From the NCBI RefSeq assembly GCF_900163665.1, contig NZ_FUIA01000011.1, forward strand, positions 124,001-188,000: DNA of 64,000 bases. Direction: 5' to 3'. Source of the DNA: Frigoribacterium sp. JB110 (GTDB lineage: Bacteria > Actinomycetota > Actinomycetes > Actinomycetales > Microbacteriaceae). Position numbers and translations under genes: made by a program. A model generated the notes under the pieces. It did no database searches, was not told the DNA's origin, and was given only the letters and a program-made list of their open reading frames with translations. Every line of letters begins with the position of its first letter. The stretch's first letter is position 1. Of the stretch, positions 27,643 to 35,629 are shown piece after piece.

Positions 27643-27925
27643 GCTTGACGACCCTGCCCATGAAGCGGCTGCCGGCACTACCGAAGGGATTGTCCGTAGC
27701 CATGTAGGTCCAGGTCGCGGACGGTCGGCGCAGGCCCAGGTCTTCGGGGTCGCGGCCGATGTCGTCCGGGCTGAGGGTTTCGACGAAATCGGCGGTGTCG
27801 CGATAGACGGCGTCGAAGAAGCCGTGGAACTCGCGCAGGGCGATGCGATGGAACTCGTCAGTCGGCTGCTGACCGGCCAGCGCGACGGAAGGACACTGCG
27901 CCGGGCAGACCGAGCATCCTCGACA
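27623..27925 (-). pseudogene. C-terminal remnant of an unrecognised gene with a CxxCxxCxxxC run
   Basis: The minus-strand frame is open from a stop near 27940 to the TGA at 27623 but has no start codon at its beginning. It opens with GCRGCSVCPAQCP, which looks like a ferredoxin-type iron-sulfur motif, then HRIALREFHGFFDAVYRDTA and, at the end, GRVVKLIRRAG. The codon pattern is convincing in the last 80 residues. It is probably the 3' part of a gene truncated when the exporter cassette arrived; the product is not recognised. Confidence 0.45.
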
Positions 27926-28006
27926 GCCATACCGGAATCATCGCTCGTGCATCAGGGCCGCGACAGCCTGCCCCAGCGCCGACAACCGAGCCTCGAAGTC
28001 ACCTGC

Positions 28007-28591
28007 TCAGCGGGGATGGAGGACACGTTCCACCACTGCGTGGACTTCGTGCTGGCGCTCGTCGATGGCGCCTTCTTCTCCGAGGGCGCGGTAGGCCGCC
28101 GCAACCGCGCCGGTGATCGCACCTACGAGAGCGGCGGCTTCGACCGCGGTCAGTTCCGGGTAGGCAGACCGAAGCTCACGCTGAATCTCATCCTGAGCAT
28201 CGAGTTGAAGACGTAACGCCCGCGCCTGGATCGCGGGAACATCAGGGAGCAGTCGGAGGCGGAGCTGCGCGACCGGATTGTGCGCCTCTGCCTCGATCGC
28301 GTCGCTATTCAGGCCTCGGAGAAGCGTTTGGGCGGGAGTCTCGTCGACGGCTCGGGTTCGGATCGCCTCGATGGCCGAGATCACTCGCGGGTCTATCTCA
28401 TCGAAGAGCAGCTGCTCTTTCGACTCGAAGTAGGCGAAGAACGTGCGAGTTCCGATCTCAGCCGCCGCTGCGATGTCGGCAACGGTCGTCTGGTCGTACC
28501 CGTTGGCCTCGAACAGTCGCCGGCCGGTTTCGATGAGCAGCGCACGGGTCTGGCGGCGCTTGCGCTCGCGCAGGGTGGTCCTTTCCTCCAT
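28007..28591 (-). CDS. TetR-family regulator of the second ABC exporter
   Basis: A 194-residue regulator from ATG 28591 (MEERTTLRERKRRQTRALLI). HTH: TTVADIAAAAEIGTRTFFAYF, near residues 33-53. The helical C-terminal domain has a TetR_C-like end (AALVGAITGAVAAAYRALGE). Divergent from the ATPase gene 28665; two operator-like inverted repeats lie in the 73 bases between, so autorepression and repression of the exporter are expected. Confidence 0.9.
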   Translation of the reverse strand: MEERTTLRERKRRQTRALLIETGRRLFEANGYDQTTVADIAAAAEIGTRTFFAYFESKEQLLFDEIDPRVISAIEAIRTRAVDETPAQTLLRGLNSDAIEAEAHNPVAQLRLRLLPDVPAIQARALRLQLDAQDEIQRELRSAYPELTAVEAAALVGAITGAVAAAYRALGEEGAIDERQHEVHAVVERVLHPR

Positions 28592-28621
28592 GTGTCCGAG
28601 CATACCGCACTCGGTGTTATG

Positions 28622-28653
28622 CTGCAGTGACTGCGAAACAGCAGTGAGTGCAG
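28622..28653. promoter_or_regulatory. TetR operator candidate
   Basis: Inverted repeat CTGCAGTGACTGC / GCAGTGAGTGCAG (11 of 13 pairs) with a 6-base spacer, immediately upstream of the ATPase ribosome binding site and downstream of the TetR start. A second, weaker symmetric site GCATA...TATGC lies at 28600-28622. Confidence 0.6.
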
Positions 28654-28664
28654 AAAGAGGGGTC

Positions 28665-29585
28665 ATGATTCAAGCGACCAGGCTCACCAAGCGATACGGT
28701 CGTGTGACTGCTGTCGACGACGTGACCTTCACCGTCCGGCCCGGTGTCGTCACGGGGTTCCTCGGACGCAACGGCGCGGGAAAGTCGACCACGATGCGGA
28801 TGATCGTCGGCTTGCACGAGCCCACGTCGGGCGGGGTCTGGGTCGACGGGGCCTCCTACCGCACGCTCGCGCGCCCCATGACGCGGATCGGTGTGCTCCT
28901 CGATGCGAAGGCCGTGCACCCGGGGATCACCGCACGGGCCTACCTGCGCGGACTCGCCGATTCCAACGACATCCCCGGCTCGCGCGTCGACGAGGTGCTG
29001 GAACTCGCGGCGATCGCCGACGTCGCCGACCGACGCGTCGGAGGGTTCTCGCTCGGCATGGGGCAGCGGCTGGGGATTGCGGCGGCGCTTCTCGGGAAGC
29101 CGCCCATCGTCATGCTCGACGAGCCGCTCAACGGCCTCGATCCCGACGGCGTTCTCTGGATACGGCGGCTGATGAGAGAACTCGCCGCCGATGGATGCAC
29201 CGTCTTCTTCTCCAGCCACCTCATGAGCGAGATGGCGCTCGTCGCCGACCACCTCATCATCCTCGAACGCGGAAGGAAGCTCGCCGATGCCACGCTCGCG
29301 CAGTTGATGGCCGATCACGCGGAGCGACACGTCGTCGCCCGTGTCCGCGACGACGCGGAACGCCGCACCCTCGTCGCCGCCCTCCGACACGCCTCTGGAC
29401 AGATCGGCATCGAGCAGGCCGGCAGCGAGCTGACGATCCGGAACGCCGATGCCGACGTCGTCGGCCGTTGCGCCGCTCGGGCAGGCATCACGCTGTCGCA
29501 GCTGACCTCGCACAGCACATCACTCGAAGACGTGTTCATGGCGATGACCGCCGGACACGCTGCGCAGCAGGAGGACGCCGCATGA
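28665..29585 (+). CDS. ABC-2 transporter ATP-binding protein, TetR-controlled
   Basis: A 306-residue ATPase (MIQATRLTKRYGRVTAVDDV), start after AGAGGGG. Walker A GRNGAGKST, signature SLGMGQRLGIA, Walker B IVMLDEPLNGLD, H-loop FFSSHLMSE. About 60 residues longer than the 25414 ATPase because of a C-terminal regulatory extension (AERHVVARVRDDAERRTLVA). ATGA overlap with its permease. Confidence 0.92.
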   Translation: MIQATRLTKRYGRVTAVDDVTFTVRPGVVTGFLGRNGAGKSTTMRMIVGLHEPTSGGVWVDGASYRTLARPMTRIGVLLDAKAVHPGITARAYLRGLADSNDIPGSRVDEVLELAAIADVADRRVGGFSLGMGQRLGIAAALLGKPPIVMLDEPLNGLDPDGVLWIRRLMRELAADGCTVFFSSHLMSEMALVADHLIILERGRKLADATLAQLMADHAERHVVARVRDDAERRTLVAALRHASGQIGIEQAGSELTIRNADADVVGRCAARAGITLSQLTSHSTSLEDVFMAMTAGHAAQQEDAA

Positions 29586-30397
29586 CCCCCACCTTCGTTC
29601 GAGGTCGCCTTTCGGACCTCCGTCAGCTGTTCCGCGCCATTGCCAACGAGTGGCGCAAGTTCTGGTCCGTTCGAGCGACCGCTGCGACGTTGACGATGCT
29701 TCCGATCGTTGCGCTGCTGTTCTCGTGGATGTTCAGCGACGGCGGCGGACGAACGTACGGCACCCTCACCGCCGCCGAGCAGGCGGCCTTCGACCCCACC
29801 GCGATCAGTCTCCAGAGCCACCTCATGGCGCAGATGGTCGTCGGAATCCTCGGCGTCCTCGCCGTCACCTCGGAGTACAGCACCGGCATGATCGCCAGCA
29901 CGGCGATCGTCGTCCCTCGGCGCGGGATCCTCTTCCTCGCCAAGACGCTCGTCATCTACGTCGTGTCCCTGGTCGCCGGAGTCGCCACCGCCCTGAGCTC
30001 CTTCCTCCTCGGGCAAGCCGTCCTCGCGAGCCACGGGGCGCCGACGGCGAGCCTCGCCGAGCCCGCCGTGATCCGGGCCGTCGTCGGCATGGGAGTCTAT
30101 CTCGCGGTCACGGCCGTTCTCGGCCTGGCGGTCGGCATCCTGACGCGATCCAGCGCTGGTGCGCTCGGGATCATCGTCGCGACGATGCTCGTGTTCCCGG
30201 CCCTGTCCCAGAATCTGCCGGCGACCCTCGCGGACTTCATCGCAAGGTTCTGGCCGAGCATCGCCGGCAGCCGGATCATGACAGTCGTGCCCGACCCGGC
30301 CATGCTTCCGCCGCTCACGGGATTCATCGTCTTCTACCTCACCGTGCTCGTAACCACCCTCGCTGCATTCATCACGTTCCGACGGCGAGACATCTGA
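29582..30397 (+). CDS. ABC-2 type permease
   Basis: A 271-residue membrane protein with six hydrophobic segments (MTPTFVRGRLSDLRQLFRAI). The loop VTSEYSTGMIASTAIVVPRR after helix 2 is the ABC-2 pattern also seen in the other exporter. It is coupled to the ATPase by ATGA overlap. The substrate is unknown; the pair is a duplicated version of the 25414 system in which one permease presumably homodimerises. Confidence 0.9.
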   Translation: MTPTFVRGRLSDLRQLFRAIANEWRKFWSVRATAATLTMLPIVALLFSWMFSDGGGRTYGTLTAAEQAAFDPTAISLQSHLMAQMVVGILGVLAVTSEYSTGMIASTAIVVPRRGILFLAKTLVIYVVSLVAGVATALSSFLLGQAVLASHGAPTASLAEPAVIRAVVGMGVYLAVTAVLGLAVGILTRSSAGALGIIVATMLVFPALSQNLPATLADFIARFWPSIAGSRIMTVVPDPAMLPPLTGFIVFYLTVLVTTLAAFITFRRRDI

Positions 30398-30513
30398 CGA
30401 CCGGAACCGCCCAGGCGAGCGCTACGCCCCCGACTCCGCTCCGAATTGTGAACGAGTCTCCCTCGGTGCGATTGGCTCCGAAGCCCGTCCGGCTGCCGAT
30501 CAGCCGGTGGTGT

Positions 30514-30783
30514 TCAGTTGGTGGCTGCGCCGATGCGGGTGTGGATGCGGGCACCGGCGTCGTTGAAGATGCTGAGCACCTGAGCGGGCTTCCCGCCGGC
30601 CGCGGTCATGGCGTGCGGCGTACGGGTGTCGAACTCGGCCGCCTCGCCGCGGGTGAGAACAAGGTCCTGCTCGCCGAGCCGGAGCCGAAGGCGACCGCTG
30701 AGGACGTAGACCCATTCGTAGCCGTCGTGTATACGCAGTTCCGGGAGGGTACGCACGGGCGGGTAGGTGATCGATGCGGGCAG
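30514..30783 (-). pseudogene. Cupin C-terminal fragment of an XRE-cupin regulator
   Basis: The minus-strand frame ends ...HTRIGAATN at 30514 and contains the cupin core RIHDGYEWVYVLSGRLRLRL followed by RGEAAEFDTRTPHAM. This is the C-terminal half of regulators with an N-terminal XRE HTH. No HTH precedes it: upstream of about 30770 the frame becomes antisense of the oxidoreductase. The N-terminal half has been deleted. Confidence 0.7.
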
Positions 30784-31615
30784 TCCTCGCAACCGGTTCG
30801 CCGCCCACATGCACGGCGTCCTCGGCAACGAGGGCACACCGCCTGCGGAGCTGTTGCGGAAGGGGCGTGCCGAGGTCGCCGCGTACGGCATCGAGTTCCT
30901 CGACGGCACCGTGCAGAATGTGGAGGCGGCAGACTCGGGTCTTGCGATCGTGCTCTCAACCGGGCGGGCCCAGCGGGCGCGGGCGCTCGTCGTGGCGAGC
31001 GGGATCGTCGACGAGCTTCCCGATGTCCCAGGCCTGGCGCCGCGGTGGGGCACATCTGTGCTGCACTGCCCCTATTGCCATGGCTGGGAGGTCCGCGACC
31101 AGCGCCTGGGAGTGCTGGCGACTTCGCCGATGGGGCTGCATCAGACGCAGCTCGTGCGCCAGTGGAGCGATCGAGTCGTCGTCTTCGCGGCCGGGCTCGG
31201 AACGCTCGATCCCGTCGCCGAGCAGCGGATGCGCGCTCGAGGCGTGGAGGTGGTGGCGTCGCCGGTGGTCGAGATTCTCGGCGAGGACGACCGCATCACT
31301 GGTGTGCGCACGGGTGACGGACGGATGGTCGAGGTGGATGCGGTGTTCACCACGGGTGCGCCGCGCCCGAACGACGGGTTCCTCACAGGTCTCGGCCTCT
31401 CCCGCACTGACTCGCCCTTCGGCCTCGGGTCCTTCCTCAGCGTCGATCAGGCTGGGAAGACCAGCCACGATCGAGTCTGGGCGATCGGAAACGTCGTGAA
31501 CCCGGCCGCGAACGTCCCGATGGCGATCGGCGCGGGAGCCTTCGCCGGTGGAGCGGTCAACGGCGCGCTCGTCGAAGAGGACTTCGACCTCGCCCGGGCA
31601 GCAGCCGATGGCTGA
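30767..31615 (+). pseudogene. Thioredoxin-reductase-like FAD oxidoreductase lacking its N-terminus
   Basis: An open frame of 282 codons beginning VIDAGSPRNRFAAHMHGVLG. Complete relatives have about 35 residues before this, containing the FAD-binding GxGxxG. The redox motif HCPYCHGWEV and C-terminal AIGNVVNPAANVPMAIGAGA are intact. The missing start coincides with the missing N-terminus of the divergent cupin regulator, so one deletion removed both 5' ends and the shared promoter. The remaining frame could still be translated from the GTG at 30767, but it would not bind FAD normally. Confidence 0.75.
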
Positions 31616-31725
31616 ACAGACAACAGTCCGGAACTCTGGGGAACCCCACTGCCCGGCCGTGGGTCGGCCCCGGTCCGACACGGTCGGCGGCACGGCGAAC
31701 CCTCGCGGCTATCGATCCCGCGCTC

Positions 31726-32160
31726 GTGTTCGACACCGCCGTCGACGATGACCCGGTCGACGAGCTGCCATTGGCGCGGCTCCTCCGTGAGGACGCGCAC
31801 GGACACGACGATCATGAGCACGCTCGGGCTGTGTCTGTGGCTTTGCCTGGACCGGTGTGCCCGTCGGCGCTGATCGATCTGCTCGAGGACCCGCCGCCCG
31901 GCACCTACCGGGTCAAGGGGCGGGTGAGCGTCCTCGGTCCGCGGGCGGATCGCGGGTACCTCGTCAACCTCGTCGGCCACATGATTCGCATCGCCCCGTT
32001 GCCGGACCCGCCGCCTGTCGGCGAGCTCGTCGTGATCGGCGTCAACCTCGACCAGGATGCCGCACAGCGGTGGCTCGGCGCCATCGCCGCCGCGCCCGCC
32101 GAGCGACCTGATGCATCCGGACTGCGGCGGCTGCACCGCTATCGCAGGCTGAGCGATTGA
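31726..32160 (+). pseudogene. CobW/COG0523 C-terminal fragment
   Basis: A 144-codon frame from GTG 31726. VFDTAVDDDPVDELPLARLL joins a His/Asp loop (REDAHGHDDHEHA) and a CobW_C-like domain (YRVKGRVSVLGPRADRGYLV, then NLVGHMIRIAPLP). The GTPase domain with its P-loop is absent; sequence upstream (31620-31720) reads partly in frame (ARRTLAAIDPALV) and then loses similarity. It is a truncated zinc-metallochaperone-type gene in the decayed zone, possibly still expressed from the GTG. Confidence 0.65.
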
Positions 32161-33134
32161 GCGTCGGTTCTCGGCTCCTCAGTTGGTTGACGGCTGCGGA
32201 GGAGGTGGGTCAGGGCGGTGAGGTGGGGGAACTCGATGAGCATGCCGAGGATGATCGCCGCGTAGATCACGGGCTGGTCCGGGAGGGCGACCACGGTGAC
32301 AGCGAGCATGAGCGGGGCGTTGCGCGCGGAGGTCGTCATCGTCAGCACGGCGTGCTCCGGGTCCTCGAGCCGAAACGCCCGAGCCACGGCTTCGCCGACG
32401 AGGAACGTCACGGCAAAGAACAGGAACACCACTAGCAGCACCCAGGCGAACGAGCGGGGATCGGTGAGGATCGTTCCAATGTTCCCGGCGAAGATCGCCA
32501 GGATGACGGCTGTGATCACGAATGGCATCGCTTGGTCCACCGCTGCCACGAGCCGGTGGCGTCTGGCCCGCGGCACGGTCAGTCCTACCAGGAAGCGCAA
32601 GCCCAGGCCCGCCGCCGCAGGCAGGACGAACCAGGTCAGCAGGGCCGGGCCGGCGGCACCGAACATCGCATCGATATGGCGACCGGCAAAAAGCGCCAGC
32701 CACACCGGGTACAGCGCGAGCTGCAGGATCATCTGCACGGGGATGAGGGCGGCGCCGGTGGTCGTGTCGCCTCCAGCGAGGCGGGTGAACCCAAGGAACC
32801 AGTCGGTGCACGGTGCCAGGCAGTAGACGAGCACTCCGAGCCGCAGTGCGTCGCCGGGCAGCAGCGCGGTGAGGACGAGCGCGATCAGCGGGATGGCGAG
32901 GAAGTTCATTCCGACCGCCAGTAGCACTGTGCGCGGCACCCGACGCAGGGCGTGCACGCCGTCCAGACGGAGCGTGAAGAACGACGCGGCGACCAGCAGC
33001 AGGATCAGCAGGTCGGCAAGCCCGCCGACCGCGCTGCCTGCCGCGGGGGCGAACAGGCCGAGCAGGCTGCCGGTGAGGATCGCGGTGAGGAACAGGACCG
33101 CGGTGAACCCGGTGCGCTGCAGGGCGGTCAGCAT
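32139..33134 (-). CDS. ACR3/bile acid:sodium symporter-family membrane protein (arsenic resistance protein-like)
   Basis: A 331-residue, ten-helix transporter (MLTALQRTGFTAVLFLTAIL). The central CLAPCTDWFLGFTRLAGGDT is the counterpart of the conserved ACR3/SBF signature. It follows the FAD oxidoreductase with a 7-bp overlap, so both are transcribed from the promoter carrying Zur site 2. The role is unclear; arsenite efflux is the family default, but zinc control suggests another anion or metal complex. The 3' end overlaps the end of the convergent CobW fragment. Confidence 0.82.
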   Translation of the reverse strand: MLTALQRTGFTAVLFLTAILTGSLLGLFAPAAGSAVGGLADLLILLLVAASFFTLRLDGVHALRRVPRTVLLAVGMNFLAIPLIALVLTALLPGDALRLGVLVYCLAPCTDWFLGFTRLAGGDTTTGAALIPVQMILQLALYPVWLALFAGRHIDAMFGAAGPALLTWFVLPAAAGLGLRFLVGLTVPRARRHRLVAAVDQAMPFVITAVILAIFAGNIGTILTDPRSFAWVLLVVFLFFAVTFLVGEAVARAFRLEDPEHAVLTMTTSARNAPLMLAVTVVALPDQPVIYAAIILGMLIEFPHLTALTHLLRSRQPTEEPRTDAQSLSLR

Positions 33135-34246
33135 GCGCACTCCACCCCGCAGCAGGACAGGTCGTCGGTGAGCATGCCGGCATCCCGCCACGCCTCCAGC
33201 GCCCCGGTGTCTTTTCCCGCCCGTTCGCCGATGACACCGGCGATGTGGGCGAAACGCTGGCGGAACTTGTACACGAAACAGAATTTCAGCCCGCCGTGCC
33301 GGATCGCCGGCCCCGACAGGAACACCCCGGGCACGACGGTGGACTGGTCGTCCTCGTCCAACTCCGGCCACCCGTCGGGACGCGCAGCGAACAGGTGCCC
33401 GACCGGGCCGAGGCCGGGGCCGAATCCGGTCGCGGCGATCGGCGGGGCGGTGCTCGGCAGCGACAGGCCATCACTGAGCCGGACGGTGAAGCCCTCTCCG
33501 GCCGGTTTGACGCGGACAGCCCGGGCATCCACGAGCCGCAGCCGCCCGGTTGCCATGGCGTCGCTGAGGCGCATCCGGGATCGAGGGGCGAGGCGAAACG
33601 ATGGGTCAGACCCGGTCTGCGCATCCCAGGGATGGTCGTCGTCGACGACGGTCACGGTCGCGCCGGCGGCGACGTGGTGACAGGCGATGTCGATTCCGGA
33701 CTCGTACCCACCGATGACCACCAGCTCACCGGGTCGCTCCTCCCAGGCCTCCGTGCTGCTGGAATGGACCGTGAGCGCGGCGCCCGGGATGCGGGGGGAA
33801 AGCGGATGCGCGAACTCGCCGCCTGCCCACACGAGAGAACGTGCGAGCACCGGGCCTCGGGCGGAGAACACCTCGAACCCGTCGACGTGCTGCTGCACCA
33901 CCTCGACCTCGGCCTCATCCATCACGGGGATACGGAAGTGTTTCACGACGCTGCGCAGGTACTTCGCGTACTGCGAGCCCGTCGGGTAGTCGGTTCCGAG
34001 GCTGAACGCGGGCGAGGTCTCCGGGTGGATCGCGTTCAGATCGGTCGCACCGAACCCGTTGCCGGTGAAAGACGGAGTGAGGAAGCTCTGCCGCGCCGGC
34101 CAGTCCAGGAACGTCTGCCCGATCCGACCGCGCTCCAGAACGCCGAAGGTCAGCCCATCCACGGCAGCCAGAGCCAGGGCAGACCCAATGCCCGCAGGGC
34201 CTGCGCCGATGACGAGTGCGTCGAGGACAGGGGGAGAGGAAGTCAC
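33128..34246 (-). CDS. CzcO-like FAD/NAD(P)-dependent oxidoreductase, zinc-regulated
   Basis: A 372-residue flavoprotein. FAD site LVIGAGPAGIGSALAL at 12-27; second nucleotide site LVVIGGYESGIDIAC near residue 175. The C-terminus ends CCGVECAC, a four-cysteine tail that could bind metal. An FAD oxidoreductase of this kind belongs to Zur regulons in Corynebacterium. Here the start lies 35 bases from the perfect palindrome TTGAGAATCATTCTCAA. It is the first gene of a two-gene operon with the ACR3-like transporter. Confidence 0.85.
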   Translation of the reverse strand: MTSSPPVLDALVIGAGPAGIGSALALAAVDGLTFGVLERGRIGQTFLDWPARQSFLTPSFTGNGFGATDLNAIHPETSPAFSLGTDYPTGSQYAKYLRSVVKHFRIPVMDEAEVEVVQQHVDGFEVFSARGPVLARSLVWAGGEFAHPLSPRIPGAALTVHSSSTEAWEERPGELVVIGGYESGIDIACHHVAAGATVTVVDDDHPWDAQTGSDPSFRLAPRSRMRLSDAMATGRLRLVDARAVRVKPAGEGFTVRLSDGLSLPSTAPPIAATGFGPGLGPVGHLFAARPDGWPELDEDDQSTVVPGVFLSGPAIRHGGLKFCFVYKFRQRFAHIAGVIGERAGKDTGALEAWRDAGMLTDDLSCCGVECAC

Positions 34247-34280
34247 GAGTGCTTTCGCTTTCTAGACGCGTACACGTCAT

Positions 34281-34297
34281 TTGAGAATCATTCTCAA
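34281..34297. promoter_or_regulatory. Zur-type box (site 2), perfect palindrome
   Basis: TTGAGAATCATTCTCAA is fully symmetric about its central C. It lies between the FAD oxidoreductase (minus) and the small gene/methyltransferase pair (plus), so it can control both directions. Confidence 0.85.
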
Positions 34298-34354
34298 TAG
34301 GCTACGGTATGAGCAGGGGAAACCCGAACTACAGCCGCTCCGGAAGGAACACGG

Positions 34355-34555
34355 ATGAGAGACCGCACACTCGCGATGAGCGCGTCACTCCTGCTGACGG
34401 TCGCTCGCCTCCGCCGGCCCTGGGAGAGGACCCGAGGAGACCACACCCTCTCCTCGGGATCCGACCGCGATGAGCTGGCCCGGATCTATCGCAACGAGCA
34501 GAATCGCGATCACCGTGAGCGCACGTACGAGCGGAACCGGCGGTTGTACCTGTGA
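34355..34555 (+). CDS. Small protein coupled to the methyltransferase
   Basis: A 66-residue, strongly charged protein (MRDRTLAMSASLLLTVARLR), with the basic/acidic stretch DRDELARIYRNEQNRDHRER near the end. GGAAGGAAC ribosome binding site. Its TGA overlaps the GTG of the methyltransferase (GTGA), which argues that it is real. A short N-terminal hydrophobic stretch (SASLLLTVA) is too brief for a clear membrane helix. Family not recognised; expressed from Zur site 2. Confidence 0.55.
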   Translation: MRDRTLAMSASLLLTVARLRRPWERTRGDHTLSSGSDRDELARIYRNEQNRDHRERTYERNRRLYL

Positions 34556-35280
34556 ACACGCGTGACCCGTACGCGCCGACAGCCGGCTGCTACGACCTTT
34601 TCAACGCCTCCGCGCGGCCGGGGCAGCTCGCCGCGCTCGAGGTGCTGCTGCCCTGGGTGCGACCCGACTGGGGGCCGATCCTCGACGTCGGAGCCGGATC
34701 CGGGCTCAACTCGGCCGCCATCCTCGACCGGCTACCAGAGGCGCAGGTGTGCGCGCTGGAGCCCAGCCCGGCGATGCGAGCACTCGCTCTGACGAAGATC
34801 GCCGCGCACCCGGAATGGTTCGGCCGGGTCACCGTGCGACCGGAGGATTTCTTCTCCGCTCCCCTGCCTGAACGCGTCGGCGGCGCAGTTCTGCTCGGCG
34901 TGATCGGTCACTTCGACGCCGGCGAACGAGCGGCCGTCCTCGCCGAACTCGCCGCGCGCCTCCCTGACGCCGGTGCGGCGCTTATCGACCTGCAGCAGCC
35001 GCAACGGCCTCGCCGCGTCGAGGCGTACGATTTCACCGCCGCACAGGTAGGCGAGTTGACCTATCGGGGTATCGCCGAGGGCTGGCCGCTGGACACCGAA
35101 CGGATGCGCTGGCGTATGACCTATCTGACCCTGGACGGTGAGCGCGTGCTCGTGGAAGACACCACTGAACACGAGTACCGCCATCCTGCACCGGCGATAC
35201 TCGCCGACGAGGCCACCCGCGCAGGGTTCACATTCGACCAGATCGGCGACACCCCCTTCTGGCTCCTGAACCGCCCGTGA
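34552..35280 (+). CDS. SAM-dependent class I methyltransferase, zinc-regulated
   Basis: A 242-residue protein from GTG 34552. SAM motif I ILDVGAGSGLNSAAIL at residues 43-58, acidic motif QVCALEPSPAMRALAL, and later GGAVLLGVIGHFDAGERAAV. The C-terminal part (ERMRWRMTYLTLDGERVLV) resembles small-molecule methyltransferases. It is downstream of Zur site 2; a similar but frameshifted methyltransferase lies at 53155, beside another zinc-regulated gene. The substrate is unknown; modification of a metallophore or tRNA would be speculation. Confidence 0.82.
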   Translation: MNTRDPYAPTAGCYDLFNASARPGQLAALEVLLPWVRPDWGPILDVGAGSGLNSAAILDRLPEAQVCALEPSPAMRALALTKIAAHPEWFGRVTVRPEDFFSAPLPERVGGAVLLGVIGHFDAGERAAVLAELAARLPDAGAALIDLQQPQRPRRVEAYDFTAAQVGELTYRGIAEGWPLDTERMRWRMTYLTLDGERVLVEDTTEHEYRHPAPAILADEATRAGFTFDQIGDTPFWLLNRP

Positions 35281-35432
35281 ACGCGCTGAGGCGCTCAGGT
35301 CGATCCGGCCGAACCCGGTCACGACGTCATTGCGGCGTGCGATCGGGGGCGCACATGCGAGCACGTTGTTCCGCGCGGTGAACTGTCCCGTTCTGGCGGG
35401 GCGCGAAGCCGAACCCCGCACCCCGCCACCAG

Positions 35433-35555
35433 TCACCCCTGGCGGCCCTTGAACCGCGGGTTGAGCTTGTTGATCACGTAGACCCTGCCACGACGACGCA
35501 CGACCTGCGCCCCGGGCTGATTCTTCAACGACTTGATCGATGCTCGAACCTTCAT
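35433..35555 (-). CDS. rpmJ: Ribosomal protein L36, type B (zinc-free paralogue)
   Basis: A 40-residue protein ([20 protein letters not shown], then ...[13 protein letters not shown]) with an ideal AGGAGG ribosome binding site. The type A L36 has a Cys3-His zinc ribbon; this form has no cysteine, as in E. coli YkgO. Under zinc starvation such paralogues replace the zinc-containing protein and free ribosomal zinc. Zur site 3 lies 15 bases upstream, and the divergent gene is a CobW-family protein, both classic Zur targets. Confidence 0.95.
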   Translation of the reverse strand: MKVRASIKSLKNQPGAQVVRRRGRVYVINKLNPRFKGRQG

Positions 35556-35569
35556 CCTTCACCTCCTAT

Positions 35570-35584
35570 TGAGAAACGTTATCA
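35570..35584. promoter_or_regulatory. Zur-type box (site 3)
   Basis: TGAGAAACGTTATCA, between the L36 gene (minus) and the CobW-family gene (plus), overlapping both expected promoters. Confidence 0.82.
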
Positions 35585-35629
35585 TTAGACTGTAGGTGTC
35601 GGAGTGGTGTCTCAGAGATGGAGGTTCGT

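Noticed and set aside
33245-34300. Long plus-strand frame opposite the FAD oxidoreductase
   Set aside because: Antisense; it would cross the divergent promoter and the perfect Zur palindrome.
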